DNA from: Spirochaetota bacterium
GTDB lineage: Bacteria; Spirochaetota; UBA4802; JAKQUI01
Assembly (NCBI GenBank): GCA_029562645.1
Contig: JAKQUI010000048.1
Location: 372,001-436,000, forward strand
Length of the DNA stretch: 64,000 bases
Reading direction: 5' to 3'
Position 1 is the first letter of the stretch. The number at the start of each line of letters is the position of its first letter. Positions 35,011 through 43,698 of this stretch are shown piece by piece. The notes beneath the pieces are model-generated. The model ran no database searches. It worked only from the letters and a program-made list of their open reading frames with translations, and was not told the DNA's origin. Both the position numbers and the translations under genes were made by a program.

Positions 35011-37821
35011 CTATTTCAGCAGGGGCTTGAGGAACGCGCCAGTGTGCGACCGGCGGACCTTCGCCACGGCCTCGGGCGTACCCTCGGCCACGATCTCCCC
35101 GCCGCCGTCTCCCCCCTCGGGCCCGAGGTCGATGATCCAGTCGGCGGTCTTAATCACGTCCAGGTTGTGCTCGATGATGAGCACGGTGTTGCCCTTCTCC
35201 ACCAGCGAGGCGAGCACGCCCAGCAGCTTGTGCACGTCGTCGAAGTGGAGCCCCGTGGTGGGCTCGTCCAGGATATAGAGCGTCCTCCCGGTCGCGCGCT
35301 TCGAGAGCTCGGTGGCGAGCTTCACGCGCTGCGCCTCGCCGCCCGAGAGCGTGGTGGCCGGCTGCCCCAGCTTGATGTACCCGAGGCCCACCTGGCCGAT
35401 GGTCGCGAGCTTGCCGCGCACGGAGGGTATGTTCTCGAAAAACCCGAGCGCCTCCTCCACCGTCATGTCCAGCACCTCGAAGATGTTCTTCCCCCGGAAA
35501 CGCACCTCGAGCGTTTCGTGGTTGTACCGCCGTCCCTTGCACACCTCGCACGGGATATAGACATCGGGCAGGAAGTGCATCTCGATCTTTTTGATGCCGT
35601 CGCCCTCGCACGATTCGCAGCGGCCGCCGGACACGTTGAACGAAAACCGCCCGGCCTTGTAGCCGCGCACCTTCGATTCCGGCAGGTTCGCGAAGAGATC
35701 GCGGATGGGCGTGAACACGCCGGTGTACGTGGCCGGGTTCGAGCGCGGCGTCCTCCCGATCGGCGACTGGTCGATGTCGATCACCTTGTCGATGAGCTCC
35801 GTCCCGACGATCTCGTCGAAGCGCCCGGGATACTCCTTCGATCCCATGACCAGCGCCGAGAGCGCCTTGTAGAGAATGTCGATGAGCAGGGTCGATTTCC
35901 CCGATCCGGACACGCCCGTCACGCAGGAGAGCACCCCCAGGGGAAAGCGTGCGGTGATCCCCTTAAGGTTGTTCTCGCGCGCCCCGCGAAGCTCAAGGAA
36001 ACCCGCAGGCTCCCGCCGTCGGGGGGGCACCGGAATGGCTCGCTCGCCGCTCAGGTACTTTCCGGTGATGGACTTCCGGTCGGCCATGATCTCCTCGGGC
36101 GTGCCCGCGGCCACGACATGCCCGCCGTGGACACCCGCGCCGGGCCCCAGGTCCACGACGAAATCGGCCTCGCGCATGGTGCTCTCATCGTGCTCCACCA
36201 CGATCACCGTGTTCCCGATGTCGCGCAGGTTCTTCAGCGTCTCCAGCAGCCGCGCATTGTCGCGCTGGTGCAGCCCGATGCTCGGTTCGTCAAGAATGTA
36301 GAGCACGCCGGTGAGGCTGGAGCCGATCTGCGTCGCCAGGCGAATGCGCTGGGACTCGCCGCCCGAGAGCGTCCCCGCGGCGCGCGAGAGCGTGAGGTAG
36401 TCGATCCCCACGTCCGTGAGAAAGCGCAACCGGGCCCGTATTTCTTTCAGTATCTGCGCGGCGATCTTTCGCTCAACGTCCGAAAGCGCGATGGATTCGA
36501 AGAATTCCGCGGCCGCCCCGATCGAAAGCCCGGTCACCTCGTCGATGCCCCTGCCCGCCACGCGCACGGCGAGGCTCTCGGGGCGCAGGCGGCGACCCTC
36601 GCAGGCGTCGCACACCTGGTTGGACATGTAGCCCTCCATCCATTCGCGCATCTCGTCCGATTTCGTCTCGCGGTACCGGCGCTCCAGGTTGGGGATCACC
36701 CCCTCGAAGCTCCGGGAGAACTTGTACTCCGCGTTCGTCCGCTTCACATCGAAAGAGAGTTTCTTCCCGCCGGAGCCGTACAGGATGATATCCTTTACCT
36801 TTCGCGGGATCTTTTCCCAGGGGAGGTTCGCGTCAAAGTTGAAATTGCGCTCCAGGGCCTCGATCTGCTCGCGATACCAGTAGCTGGTGGTCTTGCCCCA
36901 CACCTCCAGGACCCCATCGTAGAGCGAGCGCTTCGGGTCCGAGACGATCCGCTCCGGGTCGAAGCGCATGATGAAGCCCAGCCCGCTGCATTTCTCGCAG
37001 GCGCCGAAGGGGCTGTTAAACGAGAAGATCCGCGGCGAAAGCTCCGGCATGGAGATGCCGCAGTCGGGACAGGAGAGGCGCGTCGAGAAGAGATGCTCCT
37101 CGTCGTTCACCAAAACCCCGACGAGCCCGTCGGCGATATCCATCGCGGTCTCGACGGACTCGGCCAGCCGCGGGCGCACCCCCTCCTTCACGGCAAGGCG
37201 GTCGATGATGATCTCGACGGTATGGTTCTTCTTCTTGTCGATGGCGATGTCCTCATCGAGCGAGCGGACCTGCCCGTCGATGCGGACGCGCACGAAGCCG
37301 TCCCGTCGCGCCTTCTCGAGACGGTCGGCGTGCTCGCCCTTCCGCCCGCGCACGATGGGCGCGAGCACCTGCAGCTTCGTTCCCGCGGGCCGCGTGAGCA
37401 GCGACTCCACGATCTGGTCCACCGATTGCGACGATATCATCTTTCCGCAGCGGTGGCAGTGCGGCGTCCCCACCCGCGCGAAGAGCAGGCGGAGATAGTC
37501 GTACACCTCGGTGACGGTGCCCACCGTGGATCGCGGGTTCCGGTGCGTCGTCTTCTGCTCGATGGAGATGGCCGGCGAGAGCCCGTCGATGAAATCGACA
37601 TCGGGCTTTTCCATGAGGCCGAGGAACTGGCGCGCATAGGCCGACAGCGACTCCACATAGCGCCGCTGGCCCTCCGCGTAGATCGTGTCGAAGGCGAGCG
37701 AGGATTTCCCCGAGCCGGAGAGGCCGGTGATCACCACCAGCCGATCCCGGGGGATGTCGAGTGAGATGTTCTTGAGGTTGTGTTCGCGCGCTCCCCTGAT
37801 GCGAAGGGTCGGCTGGCTCAT
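35011..37821 (-). CDS. uvrA: Excinuclease ABC subunit A
   Basis: Damage-recognition ATPase of nucleotide excision repair, 936 residues, normal length. Both ABC modules are complete: Walker A motifs [12 protein letters not shown] (about 32) and [13 protein letters not shown], and signatures [12 protein letters not shown] and [12 protein letters not shown]. Zinc-binding CxxC pairs are visible (CPDCGISM with [18 protein letters not shown], and CESCEGDG with CEVCKGRRY). The ATG at 37821 overlaps the stop of the upstream acidic zinc-ribbon gene as ATGA, and no other binding site is near, so translation depends on coupling. No uvrB or uvrC lies in the window. Confidence 0.97.
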   Translation of the reverse strand: MSQPTLRIRGAREHNLKNISLDIPRDRLVVITGLSGSGKSSLAFDTIYAEGQRRYVESLSAYARQFLGLMEKPDVDFIDGLSPAISIEQKTTHRNPRSTVGTVTEVYDYLRLLFARVGTPHCHRCGKMISSQSVDQIVESLLTRPAGTKLQVLAPIVRGRKGEHADRLEKARRDGFVRVRIDGQVRSLDEDIAIDKKKNHTVEIIIDRLAVKEGVRPRLAESVETAMDIADGLVGVLVNDEEHLFSTRLSCPDCGISMPELSPRIFSFNSPFGACEKCSGLGFIMRFDPERIVSDPKRSLYDGVLEVWGKTTSYWYREQIEALERNFNFDANLPWEKIPRKVKDIILYGSGGKKLSFDVKRTNAEYKFSRSFEGVIPNLERRYRETKSDEMREWMEGYMSNQVCDACEGRRLRPESLAVRVAGRGIDEVTGLSIGAAAEFFESIALSDVERKIAAQILKEIRARLRFLTDVGIDYLTLSRAAGTLSGGESQRIRLATQIGSSLTGVLYILDEPSIGLHQRDNARLLETLKNLRDIGNTVIVVEHDESTMREADFVVDLGPGAGVHGGHVVAAGTPEEIMADRKSITGKYLSGERAIPVPPRRREPAGFLELRGARENNLKGITARFPLGVLSCVTGVSGSGKSTLLIDILYKALSALVMGSKEYPGRFDEIVGTELIDKVIDIDQSPIGRTPRSNPATYTGVFTPIRDLFANLPESKVRGYKAGRFSFNVSGGRCESCEGDGIKKIEMHFLPDVYIPCEVCKGRRYNHETLEVRFRGKNIFEVLDMTVEEALGFFENIPSVRGKLATIGQVGLGYIKLGQPATTLSGGEAQRVKLATELSKRATGRTLYILDEPTTGLHFDDVHKLLGVLASLVEKGNTVLIIEHNLDVIKTADWIIDLGPEGGDGGGEIVAEGTPEAVAKVRRSHTGAFLKPLLK

Positions 37822-38111
37822 ATCTGCGTGATATTGACCGATCCGCACATCGGGCACACGATGTCGGAGAAGTCTATATCGTCGATCTCGTCTTTTTTCT
37901 TGGTGATCTGGTCTTCCCAGCGGTAGTCGCAGTCCTCGCAGGCGAAGCTCACGTCAATGCGCTTGTCGTCGCCGTCGAGATCGTCGTCACCATCGTCGGC
38001 GGAGCGCCCCTCGTCGTCGTCCTCCACGAGCTCTTCGCCCTCATAGCCGTCTTCGTAGAAATCGTCTTCGTACACTTCGTCGTCAAAGTCCTTTTCGAAT
38101 TCGGTTCCCAT
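37818..38111 (-). CDS. Acidic N-terminus plus zinc-ribbon protein coupled to uvrA
   Basis: A 97-residue protein. Of the first 49 residues 27 are Asp or Glu, and there are only two basic ones. The C-terminal half is a zinc ribbon with two CxxC pairs (Cys58/Cys61 in CEDCDYRW, Cys86/Cys89 in CPMCGS). GGGAG lies about 6 bases before the ATG at 38111; the longer frame to 38174 has no site. Its stop overlaps the uvrA start by four bases. No named family is recognised. The acidic arm could mimic nucleic acid or bind a basic partner; a tie to UvrA is suggested only by coupling. Confidence 0.75.
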   Translation of the reverse strand: MGTEFEKDFDDEVYEDDFYEDGYEGEELVEDDDEGRSADDGDDDLDGDDKRIDVSFACEDCDYRWEDQITKKKDEIDDIDFSDIVCPMCGSVNITQI

Positions 38112-38209
38112 CACTGCTCCCTGGCATGTAGTGTATTCCACGGCTAAGATACGTCGCGCGGCATCGGATATCAACCAAAAGTTCGCGATTTATTTTGTCA
38201 AATTTTTTT

Positions 38210-40711
38210 CTAGTACTCCCACTCGCGCTTGCTGCCGTACACCTGCCCCGTTCCGCCCGCGCCGGAGAAGGACTTGAGGCGGAAGGTGAGGAACACCATC
38301 TGCTCGTAGTAGATGACGCGGTCGCGGTTGTACGGGCCCACCTTGCGCACCGAGCGTTCGATATTATACGAGATGCCGATCTCCCAGCAGTGAAGATCGT
38401 GCAGCAAGTCCACATGGAAATCGCGCAGGGTGAACACGGCGCCCTTGGACTTCTCCTGATTGAAGAAGTACAGCGACTTTTGCATGTCCTCGTAGGGTGT
38501 GATCGTCGTATTCGGCTGGGTGTAGAGATACGAACTGTCCGCCTGCGACTTCATCCCGATATCGAGCCGCCACCACTTCGACAGTTCGGCGGTCACGTTC
38601 CAGCGGAACCCCATGATGTCGCGAAAGGGGTGGCGGAAGTCGTGGAACCAGTTGTAGCCGAGCTCGATGTTCCGGAACAGCCGGATCCCCATGATGGAGA
38701 AGTTTCCCGTCATGAAGGCGATATCGAAGGTATTGTAGCCCGATTCGCTGTCGCGGGCGATGTACTGATACGAGTTCGAAATCCCGATCCCCGCGAAGAA
38801 CAGGTTCTTCTTGCGGTTGCTCGCCGCATCGCTTTTCAGGTAGCTGAAAAAATCGAAGAAAAAATTGTTCTTCACGACGACGTCCCGCCAGCGCTCGTCC
38901 TCGAAGGGGAAGCTCGGGCGCACATCGTAGGTGGTGGTCACCGACATGTCGATCCCCTCGAGCGGAAACAGATACAGCCCCCCCTCGAGATAGTTGAGCC
39001 GCTCGTGGACGAACGGCTCAACCGTCTCGCTCTCCAGAAACGTGCGCCGGTAGACATATCCCGCCTGCAGATAGTACTGCAGCGTGCCGAACTTGAGCCT
39101 CGCCGACGGCTCCAGGAACAGATAGGAGTTCTTTCGCGCCTCGAGTTCACTGGTGGGGCGCGTCGCGTCGTTCGGGTCCTCCACATGCTTGTGGCTGAAG
39201 CCGGCCTTCATGCCCGGGGTGAACGCGAAATAGGTCCAGAAGGGGAAGACCGTGTTGATGTCGCCCGAGCCCAGGAGGGTGTTTGTGGCGCGGAAGAAAT
39301 TGCCGAGCAGGTACTCCTTGTAGTAATTGTTCGACAGGTTCACGTTCCAGTTGAAGGTCTGGCCGCTCGTCTCGCCGGTCTTCTCGTCCTTTTTCTCGAA
39401 GGCCCGGAAGCTGCCGTTGTAGCGCATGGTGAACTGCGGCAGCTGATCGTAGAGCGGCGCATACAGGCCCTTCAGGTAATAATCGTCGACCAGCTTCGGG
39501 TCCAACGTCTCGTTCCACATCCAGGTGCGCTTGAAGAGGAGCATGACATTGTGCCGGTCGCCGCGGTGGCCGAGGGCGAAGTTCCAGTACAGGTATCGTC
39601 GAACGTCGAACACATTTCGCGGGACAAACAGGATCATGTCCACCGCGGTCACGGGCTCGCGCCGGTTGTCGTAGTTTCGCTCGTAATCCCAATTGTTCAT
39701 CCACTCGAACTTGAGATTGTAATACATGTGCGACGTGTCCCATTCGTGATACAAGAAGCGCATGTTCGAATCCAGCGCGGCCTTATACCAGTTCTCGTCG
39801 GGCAGGGAGGCGGATATCTCCAGGTTCTCGTCGACGGGCTTATAGCGGGCGCCGGACATATAGAGGTTGATGTCGAAATCGTCGGTTTTCTTCATGAGCT
39901 CGATGCCGCCGTAATAGCCCATCTTCTTGTAGATGTCGAGCTTGAACTTCCAGCGGAAGCCCCCCTCCGTGGTGTAGCGCACCGTGTTCTGCAGGAACTC
40001 GCCCCGCCGGTTGCTAAACCCGAATTGCATGATAATGCCGATGCCCTCGTCGCTATGGACGATCACCGGGAAGTAGAAGAGCGGGATGTCGCCCACCACG
40101 TAGATGGCATTGCTGGCCACCACGCGCCGGTCATTGTAGATCCATATCTTGGAAACCCGGAACAGGTAGTGCGGCCGCTCGAGCTCGCAGGTGGAGAAGC
40201 CCATCCCCTCGGCAACGTATTTCTTCTCGCCCACGATGCGGATCTTGTCGGTCTGGAACAGAAGCGGCTCGCGCGTCGAGCGCGCCCCGTAGAGCACCCC
40301 CGTTTTCGTCTGGACGTTGAACACGCCCTTCTGCGCGACGATCACGTTCTCGCCATCGCTGAAGGTCAGCTCGTCGGTGATGGTGATGTCGCCGGTATTC
40401 TTGTTATACACGACGACCTTCGCCGAAATGACGGCGGCGCCCATCTCCATCTTGATGTTGCCGCGCAGGATGACGATCTGGTCGCCGCTTGACATCGTGA
40501 GGTATTCGCCCTCATCTGCGCCCGAGAATCGAACCGCCTCGTTCTGGTTGCCATCCGCCTTCGCCCCGCGTCCCGAGGGCGCGTTCAGCTTAACCTCGAG
40601 CGTGGCGCCGGCATCCTTGGCCGGTGCCGTCTGGGCATACGACACGCCCGCGACGAGCGCCAGAAGCGCGGCCACGCCGGCTATTCGAATGATTGACGAT
40701 TGTTTCCTCAT
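38210..40711 (-). CDS. lptD: LPS-assembly protein LptD (OstA/Imp family)
   Basis: Outer-membrane beta-barrel that inserts lipopolysaccharide into the outer leaflet. The 833 residues begin with a signal peptide (about 1-26, ending VSYA), then an OstA/LptA-like periplasmic domain (about 75-200; GDQIVILRGNIKMEMGAAVI, VVYNKNTGDITITDELTF), the family's FSTCELERPHYLF segment, VVGDIPLFYFPVIVHSDEG, and a long aromatic barrel of alternating strands to the end. Only scattered cysteines are visible, so the disulfide pattern of the E. coli protein is not conserved. No lptE, lptA or lptC is seen nearby. Its presence argues for an LPS-type outer membrane. Confidence 0.9.
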   Translation of the reverse strand: MRKQSSIIRIAGVAALLALVAGVSYAQTAPAKDAGATLEVKLNAPSGRGAKADGNQNEAVRFSGADEGEYLTMSSGDQIVILRGNIKMEMGAAVISAKVVVYNKNTGDITITDELTFSDGENVIVAQKGVFNVQTKTGVLYGARSTREPLLFQTDKIRIVGEKKYVAEGMGFSTCELERPHYLFRVSKIWIYNDRRVVASNAIYVVGDIPLFYFPVIVHSDEGIGIIMQFGFSNRRGEFLQNTVRYTTEGGFRWKFKLDIYKKMGYYGGIELMKKTDDFDINLYMSGARYKPVDENLEISASLPDENWYKAALDSNMRFLYHEWDTSHMYYNLKFEWMNNWDYERNYDNRREPVTAVDMILFVPRNVFDVRRYLYWNFALGHRGDRHNVMLLFKRTWMWNETLDPKLVDDYYLKGLYAPLYDQLPQFTMRYNGSFRAFEKKDEKTGETSGQTFNWNVNLSNNYYKEYLLGNFFRATNTLLGSGDINTVFPFWTYFAFTPGMKAGFSHKHVEDPNDATRPTSELEARKNSYLFLEPSARLKFGTLQYYLQAGYVYRRTFLESETVEPFVHERLNYLEGGLYLFPLEGIDMSVTTTYDVRPSFPFEDERWRDVVVKNNFFFDFFSYLKSDAASNRKKNLFFAGIGISNSYQYIARDSESGYNTFDIAFMTGNFSIMGIRLFRNIELGYNWFHDFRHPFRDIMGFRWNVTAELSKWWRLDIGMKSQADSSYLYTQPNTTITPYEDMQKSLYFFNQEKSKGAVFTLRDFHVDLLHDLHCWEIGISYNIERSVRKVGPYNRDRVIYYEQMVFLTFRLKSFSGAGGTGQVYGSKREWEY

Positions 40712-40762
40712 GCGGTAATCACGATGCGGTGGAATCGGCGAGCGCGCTCGCGGCCCGACCGC

Positions 40763-41473
40763 CTACTTGTCCTCACCAGAACGGCGCACGGATCCCGCAG
40801 GCGCCTTCACCGGATCGCGTTTTCGCTCCAATATGCGCGGCGTAACATCGGGCCCGGTTGCGGCGCCGTCTCTCCGCGGAGCGAATTGCTCCTCGCCCGG
40901 AACCGTATCGGAATCAGAAACCGCAAGGCCCCAGAGCCCCCATAGACCACTCGCATAGGAACGGTCCCGAAACTCGACGAGAATGGACCCGTCGGCCGTG
41001 CATTCATAGGGGATCGCGATCCGCCGGGGCGCGGAGGCCGGCGCGATCTCATGGATGCCGATGGACGCGACGGGTTTCCCGTCGATGATAACATCGAGCC
41101 ATCCCTGGAGCTCGCCCGGCAAGCGGCTGTAGGAGACATAATCGAGCCAGAGCCAGTAGGGGGAGCTGCCGTCGAGCCCGTCGATGCGCACCGTCGACCC
41201 GTTTTTTCTCACGAAGCGCGCCATTCGCGGGGATCCCGCGCCACCCGGTGAAAGAACCTCGGCGCCTATCACCCGCGCCCGTCGAGCGATCTCGCGGTAG
41301 GCAATGGGCTCGCTCCAGTTCTTGATGGCGCGCTCATCATTCGTGCCGTCAAAGACAATGGCTATTGGCGCACGCCGATCCGCGGCACCGCCGCTCCTGA
41401 TGGCGATCAACACGCAAACACTGATAGCAATAATAATGACGATAATACGACTACTGTTCATTTTTCCCCGCAT
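40763..41473 (-). CDS. Membrane-anchored protein of unknown function
   Basis: A 236-residue protein with one N-terminal hydrophobic helix (about 9-27, IIVIIIAISVCVLIAI) and a roughly 170-residue soluble region with several aromatic strands (YWLWLDYVSYSRLPGELQGW, SYASGLWGLWGLAVSD), followed by a charged disordered tail. The beta-rich middle resembles a carbohydrate-binding or jelly-roll fold, but no family match is certain. ATG at 41473 has GTGGAG 6 bases upstream; ATG at 41461 with GGGGA is an alternative. It lies 51 bases upstream of lptD on the same strand, so a role in the envelope is plausible. Confidence 0.7.
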   Translation of the reverse strand: MRGKMNSSRIIVIIIAISVCVLIAIRSGGAADRRAPIAIVFDGTNDERAIKNWSEPIAYREIARRARVIGAEVLSPGGAGSPRMARFVRKNGSTVRIDGLDGSSPYWLWLDYVSYSRLPGELQGWLDVIIDGKPVASIGIHEIAPASAPRRIAIPYECTADGSILVEFRDRSYASGLWGLWGLAVSDSDTVPGEEQFAPRRDGAATGPDVTPRILERKRDPVKAPAGSVRRSGEDK

Positions 41474-41592
41474 CGATAACTCCACGTCTCCGCTATGAAA
41501 CACAAATGCAAGCAGGAAACCCCCTACCCGCCGAAAATAATGAGCCAAAGGACCGCAAATCGCGAAATAGCCAACCTGGTGCTCCCAAAAAC

Positions 41593-41621
41593 TTGACTGC
41601 CGGCATACTCCGCCCTATCTT
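41593..41621 (+). promoter_or_regulatory. Sigma-70 promoter of the AT-rich islet
   Basis: TTGACT (41593-41598) and TATCTT (41616-41621) are 17 bases apart, upstream of the lipoprotein start at 41786. The leader of about 155 bases contains the inverted repeat ACAATAA-AATTA-TTATTGT (41665-41683), a possible operator or small hairpin. Confidence 0.5.
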
Positions 41622-41785
41622 ATATATAATTCGGTAGCGCTTGGGCCGGGTGGTAGATTTATTTACAATAAAATTATTATTGTGGTTGATTTTATTTGAG
41701 GCGTATGAGAAACCGTGAGCATCACGATGGATCATGCGGCAGCGGTTTATCCCTGCGATTTTATTCGATTGTGAGGGGGACTATC

Positions 41786-42139
41786 ATGAAAAAAACGATA
41801 ATGCTGATACTCTTCGTATTCGTGTTATCTGTGCTCTTTGGCGCGTGCAACAGCAAGAAGACGGAATTGCAGTTTGTGAATTCACCAGACTCACCAGGGC
41901 CTATTAACGATATCATTTGGGCGAATGGAGATGCGCAATTCAGCCAAGCAAATGGATTTCCTGTTAACGAGAGTACAGCATCGATGGAAGTGACTGAGTT
42001 GAACGGGAGGGTCGAGGCAAAGGTATTAAACGGAAGTGAATTTGTAACTGGCAATGTGGTTATTCCGAAAACTAATTCGTCTTCACTTTCTCTGAGCGAG
42101 GGGTCGGCAAACAAATATACAATTAAAGTAAATCCATAG
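41786..42139 (+). CDS. Small lipoprotein of unknown function
   Basis: A 117-residue lipoprotein: MKKTIMLILFVFVLSVLFGAC with lipidation near Cys21, then a Ser/Asn/Thr-rich mature part (NSPDSPGPINDIIWANGDAQ, SLSLSEGSANKYTIKV) that looks like a short beta domain. GAGGGGG lies 7 bases before the ATG. The gene is clearly more AT-rich than the surrounding DNA and uses codons such as AAA, AAT and TTT more freely, which suggests recent acquisition or relaxed selection. No family is recognised. Confidence 0.75.
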   Translation: MKKTIMLILFVFVLSVLFGACNSKKTELQFVNSPDSPGPINDIIWANGDAQFSQANGFPVNESTASMEVTELNGRVEAKVLNGSEFVTGNVVIPKTNSSSLSLSEGSANKYTIKVNP

Positions 42140-42154
42140 AATAATTGCCCCAAT

Positions 42155-42190
42155 GTGATATTGAGAGCCCATAAGGGTTTTCAATATCAC
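42155..42190. repeat. 16-bp imperfect hairpin between the two islet genes
   Basis: GTGATATTGA (42155-42164) pairs perfectly with TCAATATCAC (42181-42190). The inner GAGCCC and GGGTTT extend the stem with G-U pairs around an AUAA loop. No T-tract follows, so it is more likely an mRNA stability or processing element, or a small repeat, than a terminator. It ends about 20 bases before the start of the next gene. Confidence 0.75.
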
Positions 42191-42211
42191 GAAAAGGAAA
42201 TGAGAGACCGA

Positions 42212-42979
42212 ATGAATCATCGGCTCAAAGGGGTGGGCAAGCGTTTCTTTCTTTGCATTCTTCTGTTTTTTTCTCTCTGCAACCTCAACCAACAGAAATT
42301 AAACTCACAAGCCACTAACACAGGCAATAATTACACTTGGAATACCATAAACGGCGACTGGGAGATAAAAAAGACCACCGCCGGCAAAAGCTACCTCTAC
42401 CAAAGTCGCATCCGGGCGATCCCCACGGGCTACAGCGAGCTCATCAATTACAACTCGATCATAACCGTGAAGCCGGTAGAGCGCCACACGCGCATCGGTT
42501 TCACGCTCTATCTCACCAAGCCTGGCGGAAAGCCCGTCGAGGCGCTTCTGGTGTTCGCAGCGAAGGACTTTCGGAACCTTCACGCCTTCAAGTTCACCGG
42601 CGACTCGAAGCGGCTTACGAAGATCGCCCTCATTTCATCGAAGGTGAACAAGCCCGAGCTGCCCAAGTCGGTGAAATGGAACTACACCATCACCGAGCTC
42701 GCGACTTCGGCCCATCGCCTCAACTTCAATACGGAATACCAGATTGCAATTGAAACGGCTGGCGGGCGGGCGACATTGTACGTGAACGGGAGCCGTATCA
42801 TGCAACACGATACCGGCGCCGACCTTCAAAGCGGCATGGTGGGATTTTGCTGCCAGAACACGCAGATGGCGATCGGGGAATTCTCGGCTTCTGACGGAAC
42901 GGCGATCATGCTCCACGACGACTTCACGACCGAATCCATCAAGCGCCACCGCGTGATCGCCACTCCGGTCGAAAAGTAA
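42212..42979 (+). CDS. Secreted lectin-like beta-sandwich protein of unknown function
   Basis: A 255-residue exported protein. An N-terminal signal segment (MNHRLKGVGKRFFLCILLFF, hydrophobic to about residue 26) is followed by a roughly 200-residue beta-rich domain containing NYTWNTINGDWEIKKT, TEYQIAIETAGGRATLYVNG and GMVGFCCQNTQMAIGEFSAS. The last two motifs are typical of concanavalin-A-like jelly-roll domains (LamG or DUF1080 type), so a glycan-binding or glycosidase-like role is plausible but unproven. ATG at 42200 is an alternative start, but AGG lies only 2 bases before it. The 5' part is AT-rich; the 3' part is GC-rich like the chromosome. Confidence 0.7.
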   Translation: MNHRLKGVGKRFFLCILLFFSLCNLNQQKLNSQATNTGNNYTWNTINGDWEIKKTTAGKSYLYQSRIRAIPTGYSELINYNSIITVKPVERHTRIGFTLYLTKPGGKPVEALLVFAAKDFRNLHAFKFTGDSKRLTKIALISSKVNKPELPKSVKWNYTITELATSAHRLNFNTEYQIAIETAGGRATLYVNGSRIMQHDTGADLQSGMVGFCCQNTQMAIGEFSASDGTAIMLHDDFTTESIKRHRVIATPVEK

Positions 42980-42987
42980 CCCCCGCC

Positions 42988-43554
42988 CTACTTGATGAGC
43001 CGCATGACGGCGTCCGCATTGAGCCGCGATGAGCGCTCCAGCGCCTGCGCGCCTTGCTCGGTAAAGACGCTGTCGATATTGCGGAGGATCGAATCGACCG
43101 CCGCCGGCTGCGCCATGTCGGACGCCAGGATGTTTTCGCTCTCGACCTGCAGCCGCCTGAGCCTGCCGATGTCCCCATCGACGAGCGAGCGCAGCCGCTC
43201 CTGCTTCGCGTCGAGGATATCGCTTGTGACGGAATCGCCGACAAAGTCGTGCAGCACCTTGGCCGGGCCGAACCGGACCTCGTCGAAGATGCGCGCCGAG
43301 TTCTGCGATCCGCGCCCGAGGTCCTCGCGCAGCTGGCGGATGCCGTCATCGATGATCTGATTGCGGGTAAGCGATGTCTGCACCTCGCGAAGCTCCCGCT
43401 GGATGGAATCGAGCCGCGAGGCGACCTTGCTGCCGATGGAAACGCGGTCCGCGGCGACGGGCGCCTTCTTTTTTTCCGAACTGTCGTCTTCGGTTCGCTT
43501 CTGCGTATTCAACTTCCGTGCGGAACCCAGAATGCCGTCTATGGATACCTTCAT
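42988..43554 (-). CDS. Conserved-looking helical protein of unknown function
   Basis: A 188-residue cytoplasmic protein starting MKVSIDGILGSARKLN. A short basic linker leads to DRVSIGSKVASRLDSIQREL and LTRNQIIDDGIRQLREDLG, after which it is almost wholly helical and charged. The start has GGGAAGG 6 bases upstream. The DRVSIxS motif faintly recalls regulators and structural proteins of the flagellar system, but I cannot support a family. It has its own good promoter (43633-43662), lies after smc on the same strand, and is convergent with the lectin-like gene (8 bases between stops). Confidence 0.7.
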   Translation of the reverse strand: MKVSIDGILGSARKLNTQKRTEDDSSEKKKAPVAADRVSIGSKVASRLDSIQRELREVQTSLTRNQIIDDGIRQLREDLGRGSQNSARIFDEVRFGPAKVLHDFVGDSVTSDILDAKQERLRSLVDGDIGRLRRLQVESENILASDMAQPAAVDSILRNIDSVFTEQGAQALERSSRLNADAVMRLIK

Positions 43555-43632
43555 TGTACACCTTCCCTTGTGAAGCGGTATTCCATCACCCCGCACGCGC
43601 GTCCTAACGCGCCATCCCGCGGGGCATTAGCC

Positions 43633-43662
43633 AGAATATATCAAATATCGATTTTTTGTCAA
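43633..43662 (-). promoter_or_regulatory. Sigma-70 promoter of the helical unknown gene
   Basis: On the minus strand a perfect TTGACA (43657-43662) and TATTCT (43633-43638) are 18 bases apart, about 80 bases upstream of the ATG at 43554, in an AT-rich gap after smc. Confidence 0.65.
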
Positions 43663-43698
43663 ATAATTAATGTAATGTGACATAATTATTTCCGTCGC

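Noticed and set aside
34990-37764. Long plus-strand open frame opposite uvrA
   Set aside because: Same antisense effect as opposite mutS; no start signal and no domain.
38195-40492. Long plus-strand open frame opposite lptD
   Set aside because: Antisense shadow; His/Glu/Val-rich and featureless, and no ribosome site.
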